Shown here in pieces: positions 6,419 through 15,116 of a stretch of 16,639 nt of DNA. The position numbers and the translations under genes are program-made. Under the pieces are notes generated by a model, which saw nothing but the letters and a program-made list of their open reading frames with translations, did no database searches and was not told the DNA's origin. Position 1 is the stretch's first letter; every line of letters starts with the position of its first letter. Source of the DNA: Candidatus Peregrinibacteria bacterium (lineage in GTDB: Bacteria; Patescibacteriota; Gracilibacteria; UBA1369; LOWO2-01-FULL-3); the NCBI GenBank assembly GCA_016214225.1, contig JACROX010000057.1, positions 1 through 16,639 on the forward strand, in the 5' to 3' direction.

Positions 6419-7255
6419 ATGTTTGATTTTGATGGAACTATAACTGAAAGGGGAAGTTATTCCCCTCCGCAGGAGATGGTTGATGTTTTGGTTAAACTTG
6501 CCGAAAAAATGCCTATAGCTTTCTGCACCGGCAGACAATTGGAGTCTTTTGAGGATCATGGGCTTAACGTTCTGATACAGGAAATCCCGAAAGGCAAACG
6601 CGAATCTTTTTTGGAGAATCTTTATTTGTTCGCGGAAAACGGAGCTATCGGATATGGCTTTAACACCGACATTGATGAGTTCGAGGAACTTTATCGCGTC
6701 AAGTGGCCGAGCAAGTTTATAAGCAGAATAAAACTTATGGAGGAAATGAATAAAAGAGTGAAAAAATACGGCAGTGTTTATCGTAAAAAACACAGAATAG
6801 TTGTCGTTATCCGCACAAAACTGCATTACGCCGCTGAAAAAGTTGATCTTATTTATGAGTTGTCCGATAAAATTTATAAAATATGCGTTGAATTTCTAAC
6901 TGAAATTGATCCCGATTTTGAAAAATATTTACATGTCGGCAATTCGGGAATAGGCGTTGTTATTTGCCCCGCGAATGGGGATAAAGACTATGCGATAAAA
7001 AGATTCGCTGAAATTTTAAAACAAAAACGCGGAGTTAAAACGGGGAAAAATCTTAGAGAAATACTTGTTGTCGGGGATCAACCGCAGGAGGGCGGAAATG
7101 ATCATTATTTTTTGAACGGGGAAAATGGAACTCCTTTTTCTGTTGGAGTTAATGTGCAGAACAAGCCATTTCCAATGCCCGTAACCGACAATAACGGAAA
7201 GAGAATTTTTAACGCAAAGGGAACCATTCATCTCCTAAAATCTCTTATTCTTTGA
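6419..7255 (+). CDS. HAD-superfamily phosphatase
   Basis: 278 residues. Motif I DFDGT has the nucleophile Asp3 and acid/base Asp5; motif II is CTGR with Thr37; motif IV is GDQPQEGGND with Asp220 and Asp228. Cap residues lie between, in the style of Cof/sugar-phosphate phosphatases. The substrate cannot be deduced. The start is uncertain: ATG 6419 leaves only two residues before the catalytic Asp3, whereas HAD proteins normally have a full first strand there. The in-frame codons just upstream (ATT AAA TTT AAA GCC GCA) read like that strand, but only ATT at 6401 could start it before an in-frame TAG at 6392. Repeat A4 ends exactly there and may have displaced the original start. It is probably in the same transcription unit as the two genes before it. 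Confidence 0.8.
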   Translation: MFDFDGTITERGSYSPPQEMVDVLVKLAEKMPIAFCTGRQLESFEDHGLNVLIQEIPKGKRESFLENLYLFAENGAIGYGFNTDIDEFEELYRVKWPSKFISRIKLMEEMNKRVKKYGSVYRKKHRIVVVIRTKLHYAAEKVDLIYELSDKIYKICVEFLTEIDPDFEKYLHVGNSGIGVVICPANGDKDYAIKRFAEILKQKRGVKTGKNLREILVVGDQPQEGGNDHYFLNGENGTPFSVGVNVQNKPFPMPVTDNNGKRIFNAKGTIHLLKSLIL

Positions 7256-7264
7256 GATTTTTTA
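7237..7264 (+). terminator. Rho-independent terminator after the HAD gene
   Basis: Stem AAAATCTC / GAGATTTT with a nine-base loop, followed by Ts. The stop codon of the HAD gene (TGA, 7253-7255) lies in the hairpin. The stem is AT-rich and so moderate in strength. Confidence 0.5.
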
Positions 7265-7273
7265 AATTTCCTC

Positions 7274-7303
7274 TTGACTAAATATGTGGTTGTTATTTAT
7301 TAT
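7274..7303 (+). promoter_or_regulatory. Promoter of the first SLH-protein gene
   Basis: TTGACT (7274-7279), 18-base spacer, TATTAT (7298-7303). The leader to ATG 7339 would be about 30 bases and lacks a Shine-Dalgarno. Confidence 0.65.
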
Positions 7304-7338
7304 ACGCCTCCTGGCTTTATATTTAACAATATATAAAT

Positions 7339-10179
7339 ATGTTTAAAAAGATTCTTTCGGGTTTTATATTAAGTGTAACAATGTTTACGCTTATTCCGCT
7401 AAGCGCTTTCGCGGTTAATATACCCACAACTTTCGTTACAAGTTTACAATTGACCGTTTCGGGAGGCGGGACAGCTTCAAGCTTTAAGCCCAAGGATGGT
7501 CAAGTTTTAACCGTTAATGTAACTTTGGATACCGTTAATTTAGGCTCACAATTAAATAAATCCAGCGGTTACGTGAAGGTGAAACAAAGTGACAAAGTTA
7601 TTAAAACTCTTGCAAATTGGGATATCAGCCAAAGTGGAAGTTTGCCTTCTTTAAGCAATCTAACTTGGGACGGGAAACTAACGGACGGCACCGCCGACGC
7701 GAACGCGATTTGCGGAACTGTCGGAGCGGTTTGTCCCGATGGGGCTTATAAGGTAGAGGCGTATGTTCAATCCGTAATTGATGCTTCAAATACTCTTACA
7801 GACACAAAATCCGCCGATCTTACTCTTACCACGGGTCTTCCTTTATCCGTTAACAGTTTTACCACAGGCACAACTTTGAGTGGCGCTTCTTTTGATCCGT
7901 CATCAAGTGGAAATCATGAAACTTTGACGGTAAATTACGGCTTAAATGACGCGGCAAATTCACTGCAAATAGACATTAAAAATCCTACAACAACCGTTAA
8001 AACTTTTATAGCTTCGACTCCTCAAGAAAAAACAAGCGGAACTATGACATGGGACGGAACCAACGATGGAAAACTTGTTGAACCCGGAACATACAGCGTT
8101 ATTTTGACAGCTTCAAAGCTTACGGGGACTCCGGTCACAAGCGCTAAAACTTTGACTGTCGCTTACGGAAGCGCCAACAAACCGGCTATCACAAATTTCA
8201 GTTTATCTCCTTCTTCAATCGATCCCGATTTTGATGATACCGTTATAAAATTCAGACATACTACCGCGGCGGATGTAACCGTTGAAGTAAGAAATTCCAC
8301 AGATGTTTTAGTTCGCAAATTCAGCGATTTTCAGGAAGCTTCTTTCACTTCCGACACGGATCATTCCATGGCATGGAACGGGAAAGATGATTCCGGAGCA
8401 ATTGTGGCTCTTGGGGATTATAAAGTCGTAGTTCTTGCCAAGAACTCTTATGGAGTAACGAAAGACCTGAGAACAGTCACTCTGAATAATTCAAAGGGAG
8501 CGGCGTCTTATGAAACTCCCGAGGTTCAGAATATTTCTTTGAGCCCTTCCCTTACATTCAGACCGGACAAAGACAACGCGATATTTAAAGTCAAATTTGA
8601 TGTTAAACAGGACTTGGATAATTTGACGATCACTCTTGTCAATGGATTGCAAAAAGTTGAAATTTATAATGAAGATGATCTAAAAGCTGAAAATAATCTT
8701 CAGGCGACATGGGATGGCAGAGATGAAAGTTCAGATACGGACTACGCCGCCACAGGTTCCTGGAAGGTTTTATTTAAATCCAAAAAAGGTTCCACCGTGA
8801 ATACGGCGGTTAGATCGATAGATGTTTCATATGAGAAACCTCGTATTTCCGATCTTGTCCTTTCCAAAGACAAATTCGACAATAGCGCCGGTGAATCCAC
8901 AAATATTATATTCAGAGTGGATCATGCCGCTAAAATAAAGATTTTGGTTCTAAAAGACGGGAAAGAAGATGAAACGGTTACCGAAGACATGGATGTTGAG
9001 AAAAACGTATGGTATTCGGTCGCTTGGGATGGAAGCGGATATGATTATTCCGATAATCTGTCTTTAAAAGTTGTAGCGAATAATATTGTTTCCGACACCG
9101 TATCCGACAGCGAAAAAATTAATGTTGATCTTGCCGAAGAAAAATATACAAGCGGAAAGGCAAATATTACAAATGATTTTGTTTCCCCTTCATTAATGGA
9201 AGTTGGGGGAACTTTGACTCTCAGTTATTCCACCGATGAAACGGCCGATGTTGTGATTACCGTTCACAAAGGGAAAAGTTCTTCCGGATCAAGAATAATT
9301 GAACTGTTAAACGTTAAAGGCCAAAAATCCGGAACCCATGAGTTCAAATGGAACGGGAAAGATGAAAATAACAATGATATCAGCAAGGAATTCTACACTT
9401 ATAAGATAGTCGCGACATCAAAGGGAACCGATACCGAAACGGGAGTGTTCGCGGTCGGAAATATTGGTTCGGCTGAAAGTTCTTTTTCCTCAAACTCATC
9501 CACTAAAAACAATAAAATAAGTCCGAATGTAGTTTCCATAAACGGGGAAAATACGAATATAGAAAATTCTTCCGAAAAGCAGACTGATAACCCTGAAGTA
9601 AAAAAATCCGTTATGAACTGTGGAGACTTCTCTGATGTTATCACAGGGTCTCCATATTGCTTGGCGATAGGATGGGCGAAAGAAAATGGAATATTCAGCG
9701 GGTATGCCGATGGCACATTCAAGCCTAATCAGGCTATCAACAGAGCCGAGTTTTTAAAGGTTTTATTCCCATACACGGGGCTTGATTCCGCGAAAGGTTC
9801 AGGTTCAAAGCTTGGATTTAAAGACGCGGATGAAAACGCTTGGTATACTCCTTTCTTGAAAGCCGCGAAATCTTACGGAATTTTGAATGGCGACCAAGGG
9901 AAATCCACCGTACGCCCCGCCGCAACCGTAAATAGGGCGGAGGCATTGAAATTTCTATTTGAATCGATGAGAATAGCTGCTGATTTAAAGATTGATACGA
10001 ACTCTTGCTCAAATTATTCGGATGTAAAAACAAGCAATTGGTATTATAAATATGGATGCGCCGCGAAGAAGTATGAATTATTTGAAGGCAACTTACTTTA
10101 TCCCGATAAATTAATGACCAGAGGAGAAGTAGCTAAGATGTTTTCCGACCTTATTTTAAGCCTGCAATCGGCTAATTGA
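7339..10179 (+). CDS. Secreted surface protein: FlgD-like Ig repeats and three SLH domains
   Basis: 946 residues. A signal peptide (KK, hydrophobic core, SAFA) is probably cleaved after residue 25. About six FlgD-like Ig modules follow, each with the W(D/N)G(K/T/R)-D...G.Y.V signature, for example MAWNGKDDSGAIVALGDYKV. A Ser/Asn-rich linker (about residues 710-755) leads to three SLH domains (about 758-815, 823-880 and 888-946), which carry TFKPNQAINRAEFLK, TVNRAEALKFLF and LMTRGEVAKMFSDL. SLH domains hold proteins to cell-wall polymer or S-layer, so this is most likely an S-layer or cell-surface adhesive protein. SLH1 and SLH3 each have a Cys pair (CGDF...YC and CSNY...GC) that could form disulfides. 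It has its own promoter and is a paralogue of the next gene. Confidence 0.93.
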   Translation: MFKKILSGFILSVTMFTLIPLSAFAVNIPTTFVTSLQLTVSGGGTASSFKPKDGQVLTVNVTLDTVNLGSQLNKSSGYVKVKQSDKVIKTLANWDISQSGSLPSLSNLTWDGKLTDGTADANAICGTVGAVCPDGAYKVEAYVQSVIDASNTLTDTKSADLTLTTGLPLSVNSFTTGTTLSGASFDPSSSGNHETLTVNYGLNDAANSLQIDIKNPTTTVKTFIASTPQEKTSGTMTWDGTNDGKLVEPGTYSVILTASKLTGTPVTSAKTLTVAYGSANKPAITNFSLSPSSIDPDFDDTVIKFRHTTAADVTVEVRNSTDVLVRKFSDFQEASFTSDTDHSMAWNGKDDSGAIVALGDYKVVVLAKNSYGVTKDLRTVTLNNSKGAASYETPEVQNISLSPSLTFRPDKDNAIFKVKFDVKQDLDNLTITLVNGLQKVEIYNEDDLKAENNLQATWDGRDESSDTDYAATGSWKVLFKSKKGSTVNTAVRSIDVSYEKPRISDLVLSKDKFDNSAGESTNIIFRVDHAAKIKILVLKDGKEDETVTEDMDVEKNVWYSVAWDGSGYDYSDNLSLKVVANNIVSDTVSDSEKINVDLAEEKYTSGKANITNDFVSPSLMEVGGTLTLSYSTDETADVVITVHKGKSSSGSRIIELLNVKGQKSGTHEFKWNGKDENNNDISKEFYTYKIVATSKGTDTETGVFAVGNIGSAESSFSSNSSTKNNKISPNVVSINGENTNIENSSEKQTDNPEVKKSVMNCGDFSDVITGSPYCLAIGWAKENGIFSGYADGTFKPNQAINRAEFLKVLFPYTGLDSAKGSGSKLGFKDADENAWYTPFLKAAKSYGILNGDQGKSTVRPAATVNRAEALKFLFESMRIAADLKIDTNSCSNYSDVKTSNWYYKYGCAAKKYELFEGNLLYPDKLMTRGEVAKMFSDLILSLQSAN

Positions 10180-10187
10180 AATAATGC

Positions 10188-10215
10188 TTGACAAAAGATT
10201 TTTTACTGCTATTAT
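10188..10215 (+). promoter_or_regulatory. Strong promoter of the second SLH-protein gene
   Basis: TTGACA (10188-10193), 16-base spacer, TATTAT (10210-10215), starting only nine bases after the stop of the preceding gene. It gives a leader of about 50 bases to ATG 10273 and suggests separate, high expression. Confidence 0.75.
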
Positions 10216-10272
10216 TAATCACCTTGCTGTAAATGCAAGCCTACAAAATATCAATTTAACCAACTAAAATAT

Positions 10273-12690
10273 ATGTGGAAAAAACTCTTAGCTATCTTAG
10301 CTATCATCGGAATGTTCTCTACCAGCGCGGTATATGCGCAAGTTAATGTTCCGGACTATATCACCAACCTTACTGTGGTTCCCAATGTCTTTGTTCCAAG
10401 CGTAGGGGAAACGGTTAAAGTTGATTTCGATGTAGTAAACGGCCCTGTCGATCTTTATGACTACGTTATCGACAGTAATTCAAATGTAGTTTTTGTGTTT
10501 GATGATAAGAAAACTACAAATTCAGGACATGTAAGCCGTACATGGTATGGTAAAGCACAGAATGATCCTAACGGATTGTTTCTTGCCGACGGCGTGTATA
10601 CCATTAAAGCTCACGCTTTCATTAATAACGCCCTCCTTGATACAAAATTAGCTACCGTTAATCTTTCTTCCGTTGTAGCGGGAGCTCCAAAGATTTCCGG
10701 ACTTAAAGCTGATCCTTCGAGTTTTTCTCCAAAAGATAAGGAAGACACAAGTCTTTCTTTTTCCGCTGACAAGGATGGTTATTTGACCGTTCAAATCAAA
10801 GATGATAGAAATACTCTTGTAAGAACTTTCGCTGATTACGACGGAAATACTTGGTACAAAAATACTGAAAGCCATTCCGTGAACTGGAATGGGAAAGATG
10901 ACAATGGAAATGTTGTACCAGACGGTGATTATACCGTTCTTATCACATCCAAAAATGACAGCGGACAAAATTTCGCTTCGATGTTTGTTAATGTGGGGAC
11001 TACCGTTGCTTCTACTGTTGGTAATTTAAAAAATGTAACGGTTGATCCAAAATCTTCTTGGAATCCAGCTAAAGAGTCTTTGACACTTGAATTTAAACTG
11101 CTTTCAACCGTTAAAACTCTTAATATAAGCGCTAAAAGCGGCAATAAAGTAGTTGAAATCCTTAATGAAAAGAAAGTTGAAGACGGTCTTTATACTGAAA
11201 CTTGGGATGGTACTGATGATGAAGGTGATTATGTAGACGCGGGTAATTGGGATATTACGGTTCGAGCTGACGGAGATAAAGTCGTAAAAACCGTTAGTGT
11301 TTCATATCCTACTCCAAACGTATCGCCTGCCGTAGTTGCCAAATCTTCTTTTGATCCCGAACAAGACGAATATGCACAATTGGCTTTCAAAGTTGATTAT
11401 TCAGCCGATGTTACTGTTGACGTTTACAAAGGAAGCGTAAAAGAAGTAACTCTTGTTAAAGATAAGGCTGTTAAGAAAAACAGATGGTATACGGTTTATT
11501 GGAAAGGCACGGACAGCGATGGCGACAAAGTTGCTTTCGGCAAAGATTGGAAATTTAAGGTAAAAGCTAAAAATCCAACCGACGGTTCTGTTTATGAAGT
11601 TGCAAACGTACTTGTTTCATCCGAAGAAGACAGCGTTTCAAAAAATGTAACTAATGTTACTAATGACTTAACTTATCCATTAGTTGTAGATAAAAAAGTT
11701 AATCAAGACGTTACTTTCGCTTACTGTCTTGACAGTGACGCTTCCGTATTCTTAGCCGTTTACGAAGGTGATTCTTCAAGCGGGAAGGCCAAAGCCACTC
11801 TTCTTGACTACGTCGCTCAATCAGGAGGATGCCAGGAAATCAGCTGGAATCTGCGTGATAACGCCAATAAACTTGTTAAAGATGGTGTTTATTCTTACAA
11901 GATAATCAGCAAGAACGGAACACATAAAGATACCGAGACGGGAGTGTTTATGGTTGGCTCAAGCGGCGGAGACCTTACTTCATCTTCCATGCCGGAAGAT
12001 GTTAAGACTGTGGATGTTGCGCCAACAGAAGTTCCTCCTCCTACTGTTCCAGTGCAAGTAAATCCTTCGACAACTCCAAACTGCCAGCTTTATTACTTTG
12101 ATATGGCAAAGGCCGACGGAGAACTTTGCGAAGCTATTACATGGGCTACCGAAAAAGGAATCTTTACAGGTTACCAAGATGGCACATTCAAGCCTTATAA
12201 AGACATTAACCGAGCTGAAGTATTGAAGGTTGTTTTAAAAGCTTTCAATGTAAATGTTATGCCTTTAGATGGATCAAGCCAAGGATTTGGCGATGTTGAT
12301 TCATTCGCTTGGTATATGCCTTACGTTCGAACCGCAAAATTCTACGGAATGCTTGGCGGTTATAACAATGGAACAGACGCAAAACTTGAAAACAACGTAA
12401 ACAGAGTTGAACTTCTAAAATTCGTTCTTGAAGCAAGCAAGCAATTCACGGGCTACGAGTTCGTAAACGGATACTACTATCCGCAAAGCGGCATGGGTTA
12501 CGCCGACGTAAGTCCCGTTGATCCAAATACTTCTTGGTTCTATGAATACGCGAATTCCGCGTTCCAATACGAGCTTTACAACAGCTTCGACGCGAACGGA
12601 AAGAAGTATTTGAACCCTGGACAAGTTGTAGAGAGAGGTGAAGTTTCCTTACTTCTCTACAGAATGTATAAGGCAGGTTTGATTAAATAA
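10273..12690 (+). CDS. Secreted surface protein: FlgD-like Ig repeats and three SLH domains (paralogue)
   Basis: 805 residues with the same architecture as the preceding gene: a signal peptide cleaved about residue 22 (VYA), five FlgD-like modules (for example VNWNGKDDNGNVVPDGDYTV and ETWDGTDDEGDYVDAG), a Pro/Val-rich linker near residues 570-600, and three SLH domains from about residue 603 to the end (TFKPYKDINRAEVLK, NNVNRVELLKFVLEAS and VVERGEVSLLLYRMY). The last Ig module of both proteins ends in DTETGVF-(A/M)VG, which shows they arose by duplication. The first SLH domain again has a Cys pair (CQLYYF...LC). It is one module shorter than its neighbour. It probably is a surface-layer structural protein; a terminator follows, so it is a single-gene unit. 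Confidence 0.93.
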   Translation: MWKKLLAILAIIGMFSTSAVYAQVNVPDYITNLTVVPNVFVPSVGETVKVDFDVVNGPVDLYDYVIDSNSNVVFVFDDKKTTNSGHVSRTWYGKAQNDPNGLFLADGVYTIKAHAFINNALLDTKLATVNLSSVVAGAPKISGLKADPSSFSPKDKEDTSLSFSADKDGYLTVQIKDDRNTLVRTFADYDGNTWYKNTESHSVNWNGKDDNGNVVPDGDYTVLITSKNDSGQNFASMFVNVGTTVASTVGNLKNVTVDPKSSWNPAKESLTLEFKLLSTVKTLNISAKSGNKVVEILNEKKVEDGLYTETWDGTDDEGDYVDAGNWDITVRADGDKVVKTVSVSYPTPNVSPAVVAKSSFDPEQDEYAQLAFKVDYSADVTVDVYKGSVKEVTLVKDKAVKKNRWYTVYWKGTDSDGDKVAFGKDWKFKVKAKNPTDGSVYEVANVLVSSEEDSVSKNVTNVTNDLTYPLVVDKKVNQDVTFAYCLDSDASVFLAVYEGDSSSGKAKATLLDYVAQSGGCQEISWNLRDNANKLVKDGVYSYKIISKNGTHKDTETGVFMVGSSGGDLTSSSMPEDVKTVDVAPTEVPPPTVPVQVNPSTTPNCQLYYFDMAKADGELCEAITWATEKGIFTGYQDGTFKPYKDINRAEVLKVVLKAFNVNVMPLDGSSQGFGDVDSFAWYMPYVRTAKFYGMLGGYNNGTDAKLENNVNRVELLKFVLEASKQFTGYEFVNGYYYPQSGMGYADVSPVDPNTSWFYEYANSAFQYELYNSFDANGKKYLNPGQVVERGEVSLLLYRMYKAGLIK

Positions 12691-12740
12691 GGAAACCTTT
12701 AAGTTAAGTACGATAGATTATTTTTCATAGGAATGAGGGG

Positions 12741-12774
12741 AAAAAGCTTCCAAGCAATTGGGGGCTTTTTCTTT
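12741..12774 (+). terminator. Rho-independent terminator after the second SLH gene
   Basis: AAAAAGCTTCC, loop AAGCAATT, then GGGGGCTTTTTCTTT: an 11-bp stem with two T-G pairs and a T-rich tail, 50 bases after the stop. Confidence 0.8.
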
Positions 12775-12776
12775 AA

Positions 12777-12853
12777 TTGATAAGCTCGCTTCGACTCAGA
12801 ACTGGCAAAGCCAGATTCTTCGTCTCGCTGCGCGCTCGCGCCGTGCGCTCGCT
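12777..12853 (+). repeat. Family B repeat, copy B2
   Basis: 77 bp beginning TTGATAAGCTCGCTTCG, with hairpin CTGGC-AAA-GCCAG, ending CGCCGTGCGCTCGCT. It differs from B1 at few positions but lacks B1's extra middle. TTGATAAG recurs right after it (12854-12861). Confidence 0.8.
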
Positions 12854-12908
12854 TTGATAAGAGGGAATAATTAGATAGCGGACCAGGGTAGGGAGAGTTG
12901 CCTGTAGG

Positions 12909-13277
12909 ATGGCTTTGGCCGGAGCGATTGTGCTTGGAGGAGGATCCGAGGCCGGGTGCGGAGCACCGCAAAGAGCTGAATCTTTAGAGCCTACGGCAAG
13001 GTGCAGAGAAACTATCGCGAGTCTTAGAAGGACTGTCGATGCCGTAATGCTAGAATTTAAAGATCGTAACGGGAAGGATTTTTCTCCCGATGCCGGCAAA
13101 CGAATTTCTGTGTCTTTGGACGCGGGAATTGAGGCTTTAAGTCGCGCGTGCGATGGCGTTGATATGGCGTCTCCAAACAATCCCATAGTTTTAGAAATCG
13201 CGAGATTGAATGATAGGATTAGAATTTTAGAGCGGATGATGTCGGGTCCATCAGCGGGAGCGGATGAGTATAAATAG
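12909..13277 (+). CDS. Hypothetical protein, 122 residues
   Basis: A short Gly/Ala-rich N-terminus with three cysteines is followed by a predominantly helical, Arg/Asp/Glu-rich body (about residues 30-108: RETIASLRRTVDAVMLEF and IARLNDRIRILERMM) suggestive of a coiled coil. Codon use in the body matches the AT-rich neighbours. The frame has no start before ATG 12909 and an in-frame TAG at 12876; AGGGAG lies about 13 bases upstream, rather far for a ribosome site. The antisense frame 12773-13186 is open too but has low-complexity composition and runs into repeat B2, so I prefer this strand. No family recognised. Confidence 0.5.
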   Translation: MALAGAIVLGGGSEAGCGAPQRAESLEPTARCRETIASLRRTVDAVMLEFKDRNGKDFSPDAGKRISVSLDAGIEALSRACDGVDMASPNNPIVLEIARLNDRIRILERMMSGPSAGADEYK

Positions 13278-13755
13278 AGATTTTAGAAATATTTTAGGAA
13301 TTTCCCCGAGGATTTTCGTGGAGTTTTGGGCTTATGGAAGAGATTTTGGTGTTTTTTACCATCATGAGAAAACCATATGAATTTTTGAAAGTAAAGCCTG
13401 CAATTTACTTAAGAAGATCTCTGCAAAAGCGCCATCTACTTTGTTGCTTCTTTTTCGCCGTAGCCAATTTTCTGAAAATTATTGTTTTAATGAAAATTTA
13501 AGAAAATTTTAGATTTTTTTTAATGTCTTTTGATACGGTTTTTGTGCAAATTTAAGTTTTAGCAAATATGGAAAATTATTCCAGATAAATTACTTAATTT
13601 GTGTCTGTAATGGAGAGCGTATAGTTCTTTGAAAACTCGCATTAGGTATTATTTATAGTGATGAGATTAGTAGGTGGTTTTTTCGATTTAATTGTTTTAA
13701 GACCGCCAATCATGTGGATAACTGCAATGCTTTCAAAATGGGCAAAATTGCTAAG
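13278..13755. other. AT-rich stretch without a convincing gene
   Basis: About 480 bases. There is an open frame of 45 codons from about 13364 with no ribosome site and unremarkable composition, which I do not call. It holds an IS-end-like segment GAAGATCTCTGCAAAAGC (13413-13430) and a boxA-like sequence (13623-13637). Long A/T tracts dominate 13490-13600. It may be decayed mobile DNA. Confidence 0.5.
13623..13637 (+). promoter_or_regulatory. boxA-like sequence without an rRNA gene
   Basis: AGTTCTTTGAAAACT closely matches the TGTTCTTTGAAAACT type of sequence found in rRNA leaders of Firmicutes, as I recall it. No rRNA follows in the window. It may be a relic, an assembly junction or chance. 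Confidence 0.2.
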
Positions 13756-13769
13756 GAACCTCTGAAAAA
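13756..13769 (+). repeat. 14-bp tag GAACCTCTGAAAAA, copy 2
   Basis: Identical to 2244-2257. Here it lies about 40 bases before repeat B3. An imperfect inverted match (GTCTTTCAGGAAG) ends near 13951, so 13756-13951 could be a small defective element. Confidence 0.45.
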
Positions 13770-13808
13770 CGATGGATTGCAAGGAAACGAGGAGCTTACG
13801 AACGAGCC

Positions 13809-13862
13809 GCGCAGCGAGGCGAACAATCTGGCTCCGCCAGTTGTGAGACGAAGCGAGCTTAC
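13809..13862 (-). repeat. Family B repeat, copy B3 (inverted)
   Basis: The reverse complement begins TAAGCTCGCTTCGTCTCA, has the hairpin CTGGC-GGA-GCCAG, and ends CGCCTCGCTGCGC, matching B1 nearly base for base over about 50 bp. It is the only copy in this orientation. Confidence 0.8.
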
Positions 13863-14071
13863 AAATAAGGAGCTTGTACGGCGAGGAGGAGGGGATTTGT
13901 CGGAACCTGATGGGCGCGGGGGCATGGTGCTCTTTGCGTCTTTCAGGAAGACTTGACCGACTTTCGGCGCGCGTTCGGATTTAACCTTCGCTTCGGCGGT
14001 GGTTGAAAACGAGTGTTCGCTGTTTGGCGGTCATACTGCAAGGCTTCTTCGGAGGTCTTGCGGAGGTTTCC
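13863..14071. other. Left edge of a GC-rich island, no gene called
   Basis: Composition changes here from AT-rich to GC-rich (from about 13880). Frames that are open on both strands are what a GC-rich sequence gives by default; I see no supported gene before the lipoprotein start at 14072. Confidence 0.5.
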
Positions 14072-15049
14072 ATGAAGTTCATCGTGGCGTGTCTCCTCGC
14101 GCTGGGCCTCGCGGCCTGCGCGGTGGAGAAGAACACTGGGACGACCGGTTCGTCCCAGGAGCAGGGGTTGACGCAAGGTGCGTTGACCATCGAGAAGAAG
14201 GAAGGGCAGGTCCCGTGCAACGGCGCCTGCTCGAAGAAGGAGAAGTGCGACGAAGTTGCCTTCCCGTCCGAGTGCGTGCCTCTGACCGAAGTTGCGTCCT
14301 GCAACGACGGAAAGGACAACGACAAGGACGGCAAGACCGACTGCGCTGATGCGGACTGCTCGTCTCAGCAGCTCTGCTGCGTGCCCCAGTGCGGCAGCGG
14401 CAAGATCTGCGGTCCCGATGGATGCGGCGGCTCATGCGGGCTTTGCCCGGGAACGTCGGTGTGCTCCGCGAACCAGAAAGTCTGCCAGTGCGTACCGGAC
14501 TGCAAAGGCAGGGTCTGCGGACCCGATGGCTGCGGCGGTTCGTGCGGCACGTGCGGTGTCGGGGCCAGTTCGTGTTCGTTGAAAGGCGTATGCCTCGCGA
14601 ATGAGGCAACTTGCGATGACGGCATCGACAACGATGGCGACGGCAAGACTGACGCGCAGGATGGAGACTGTGCAAAGCTCGACATCGGGAAGGTAGGCGT
14701 GTACTTCCCCCCTGGGCAGAACGCCTACGTCAAGTTCGGGACAGCGGTCGAATCGGTGGAACTTGGTTACTACCCTGTCGGAGTCGACTCGAATGGGAAT
14801 GGGCAGACCATCGTCTCCTCCATCAATGGAAACGATGGCTTCCTCTCGATCTGGATCAATGCAAAGAGCGTCAATATCCAGAGCGGGATCCCCTTCTTGG
14901 TCTGGACCCCCGGGGTTTCCCCCGGCAAACCCCAGCTCCCGATCGCCTCTAGCTTATCGATGAAGACCTTCAACTCCACGTTCCCGACCGAAACGTGGAT
15001 CAACGTCCTCTTCTACGGGAGTGGCTATCAGCCGCCACTCCCGAACTGA
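14072..15049 (+). CDS. Cys- and Asp-rich lipoprotein, foreign base composition
   Basis: 325 residues from ATG 14072, chosen because GGAGG (14062-14066) stands five bases before it and a lipoprotein signal starts there; the frame also opens at 14003. Signal MKFIVACLLALGLAAC has lipobox LAAC with the lipidated Cys16. Then come an Asp-rich loop CNDGKDNDKDGKTDC (77-91), two Cys repeats CGPDGCGGSCGxC (113-125 and 149-161), and a second Asp-rich loop CDDGIDNDGDGKTD (181-194). The last 125 residues form a beta-rich domain without Cys. Such Asp loops are typical of calcium-binding surface proteins, and the Cys repeats are common in myxobacterial-type secreted proteins. Of the first 25 codons 23 end in G or C, unlike every other gene here. 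An envelope-anchored binding protein is likely; the ligand is unknown. Confidence 0.85.
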   Translation: MKFIVACLLALGLAACAVEKNTGTTGSSQEQGLTQGALTIEKKEGQVPCNGACSKKEKCDEVAFPSECVPLTEVASCNDGKDNDKDGKTDCADADCSSQQLCCVPQCGSGKICGPDGCGGSCGLCPGTSVCSANQKVCQCVPDCKGRVCGPDGCGGSCGTCGVGASSCSLKGVCLANEATCDDGIDNDGDGKTDAQDGDCAKLDIGKVGVYFPPGQNAYVKFGTAVESVELGYYPVGVDSNGNGQTIVSSINGNDGFLSIWINAKSVNIQSGIPFLVWTPGVSPGKPQLPIASSLSMKTFNSTFPTETWINVLFYGSGYQPPLPN

Positions 15050-15116
15050 GAAGATGCCGTTCTCGGCCGCTGGCATACATTGGCTCGCGGTCGAACGGTC
15101 TTCGTCGGTCCCCACC

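Noticed and set aside
12773..13186. Antisense frame of 137 codons opposite the 122-residue gene
   Set aside because: Ser/Ala/Pro-rich low-complexity composition and passage into repeat B2 suggest a by-product of the other strand's codons.
13714..13956. 80-codon frame across tag C2 and repeat B3
   Set aside because: It consists mainly of repeat sequence and has no recognisable protein feature or ribosome site.
14079..14675. Long antisense frames opposite the lipoprotein gene
   Set aside because: Arg/Ser/His-rich products are typical of the unused strand in GC-rich coding sequence; the plus strand has a signal peptide, ribosome site and motifs.
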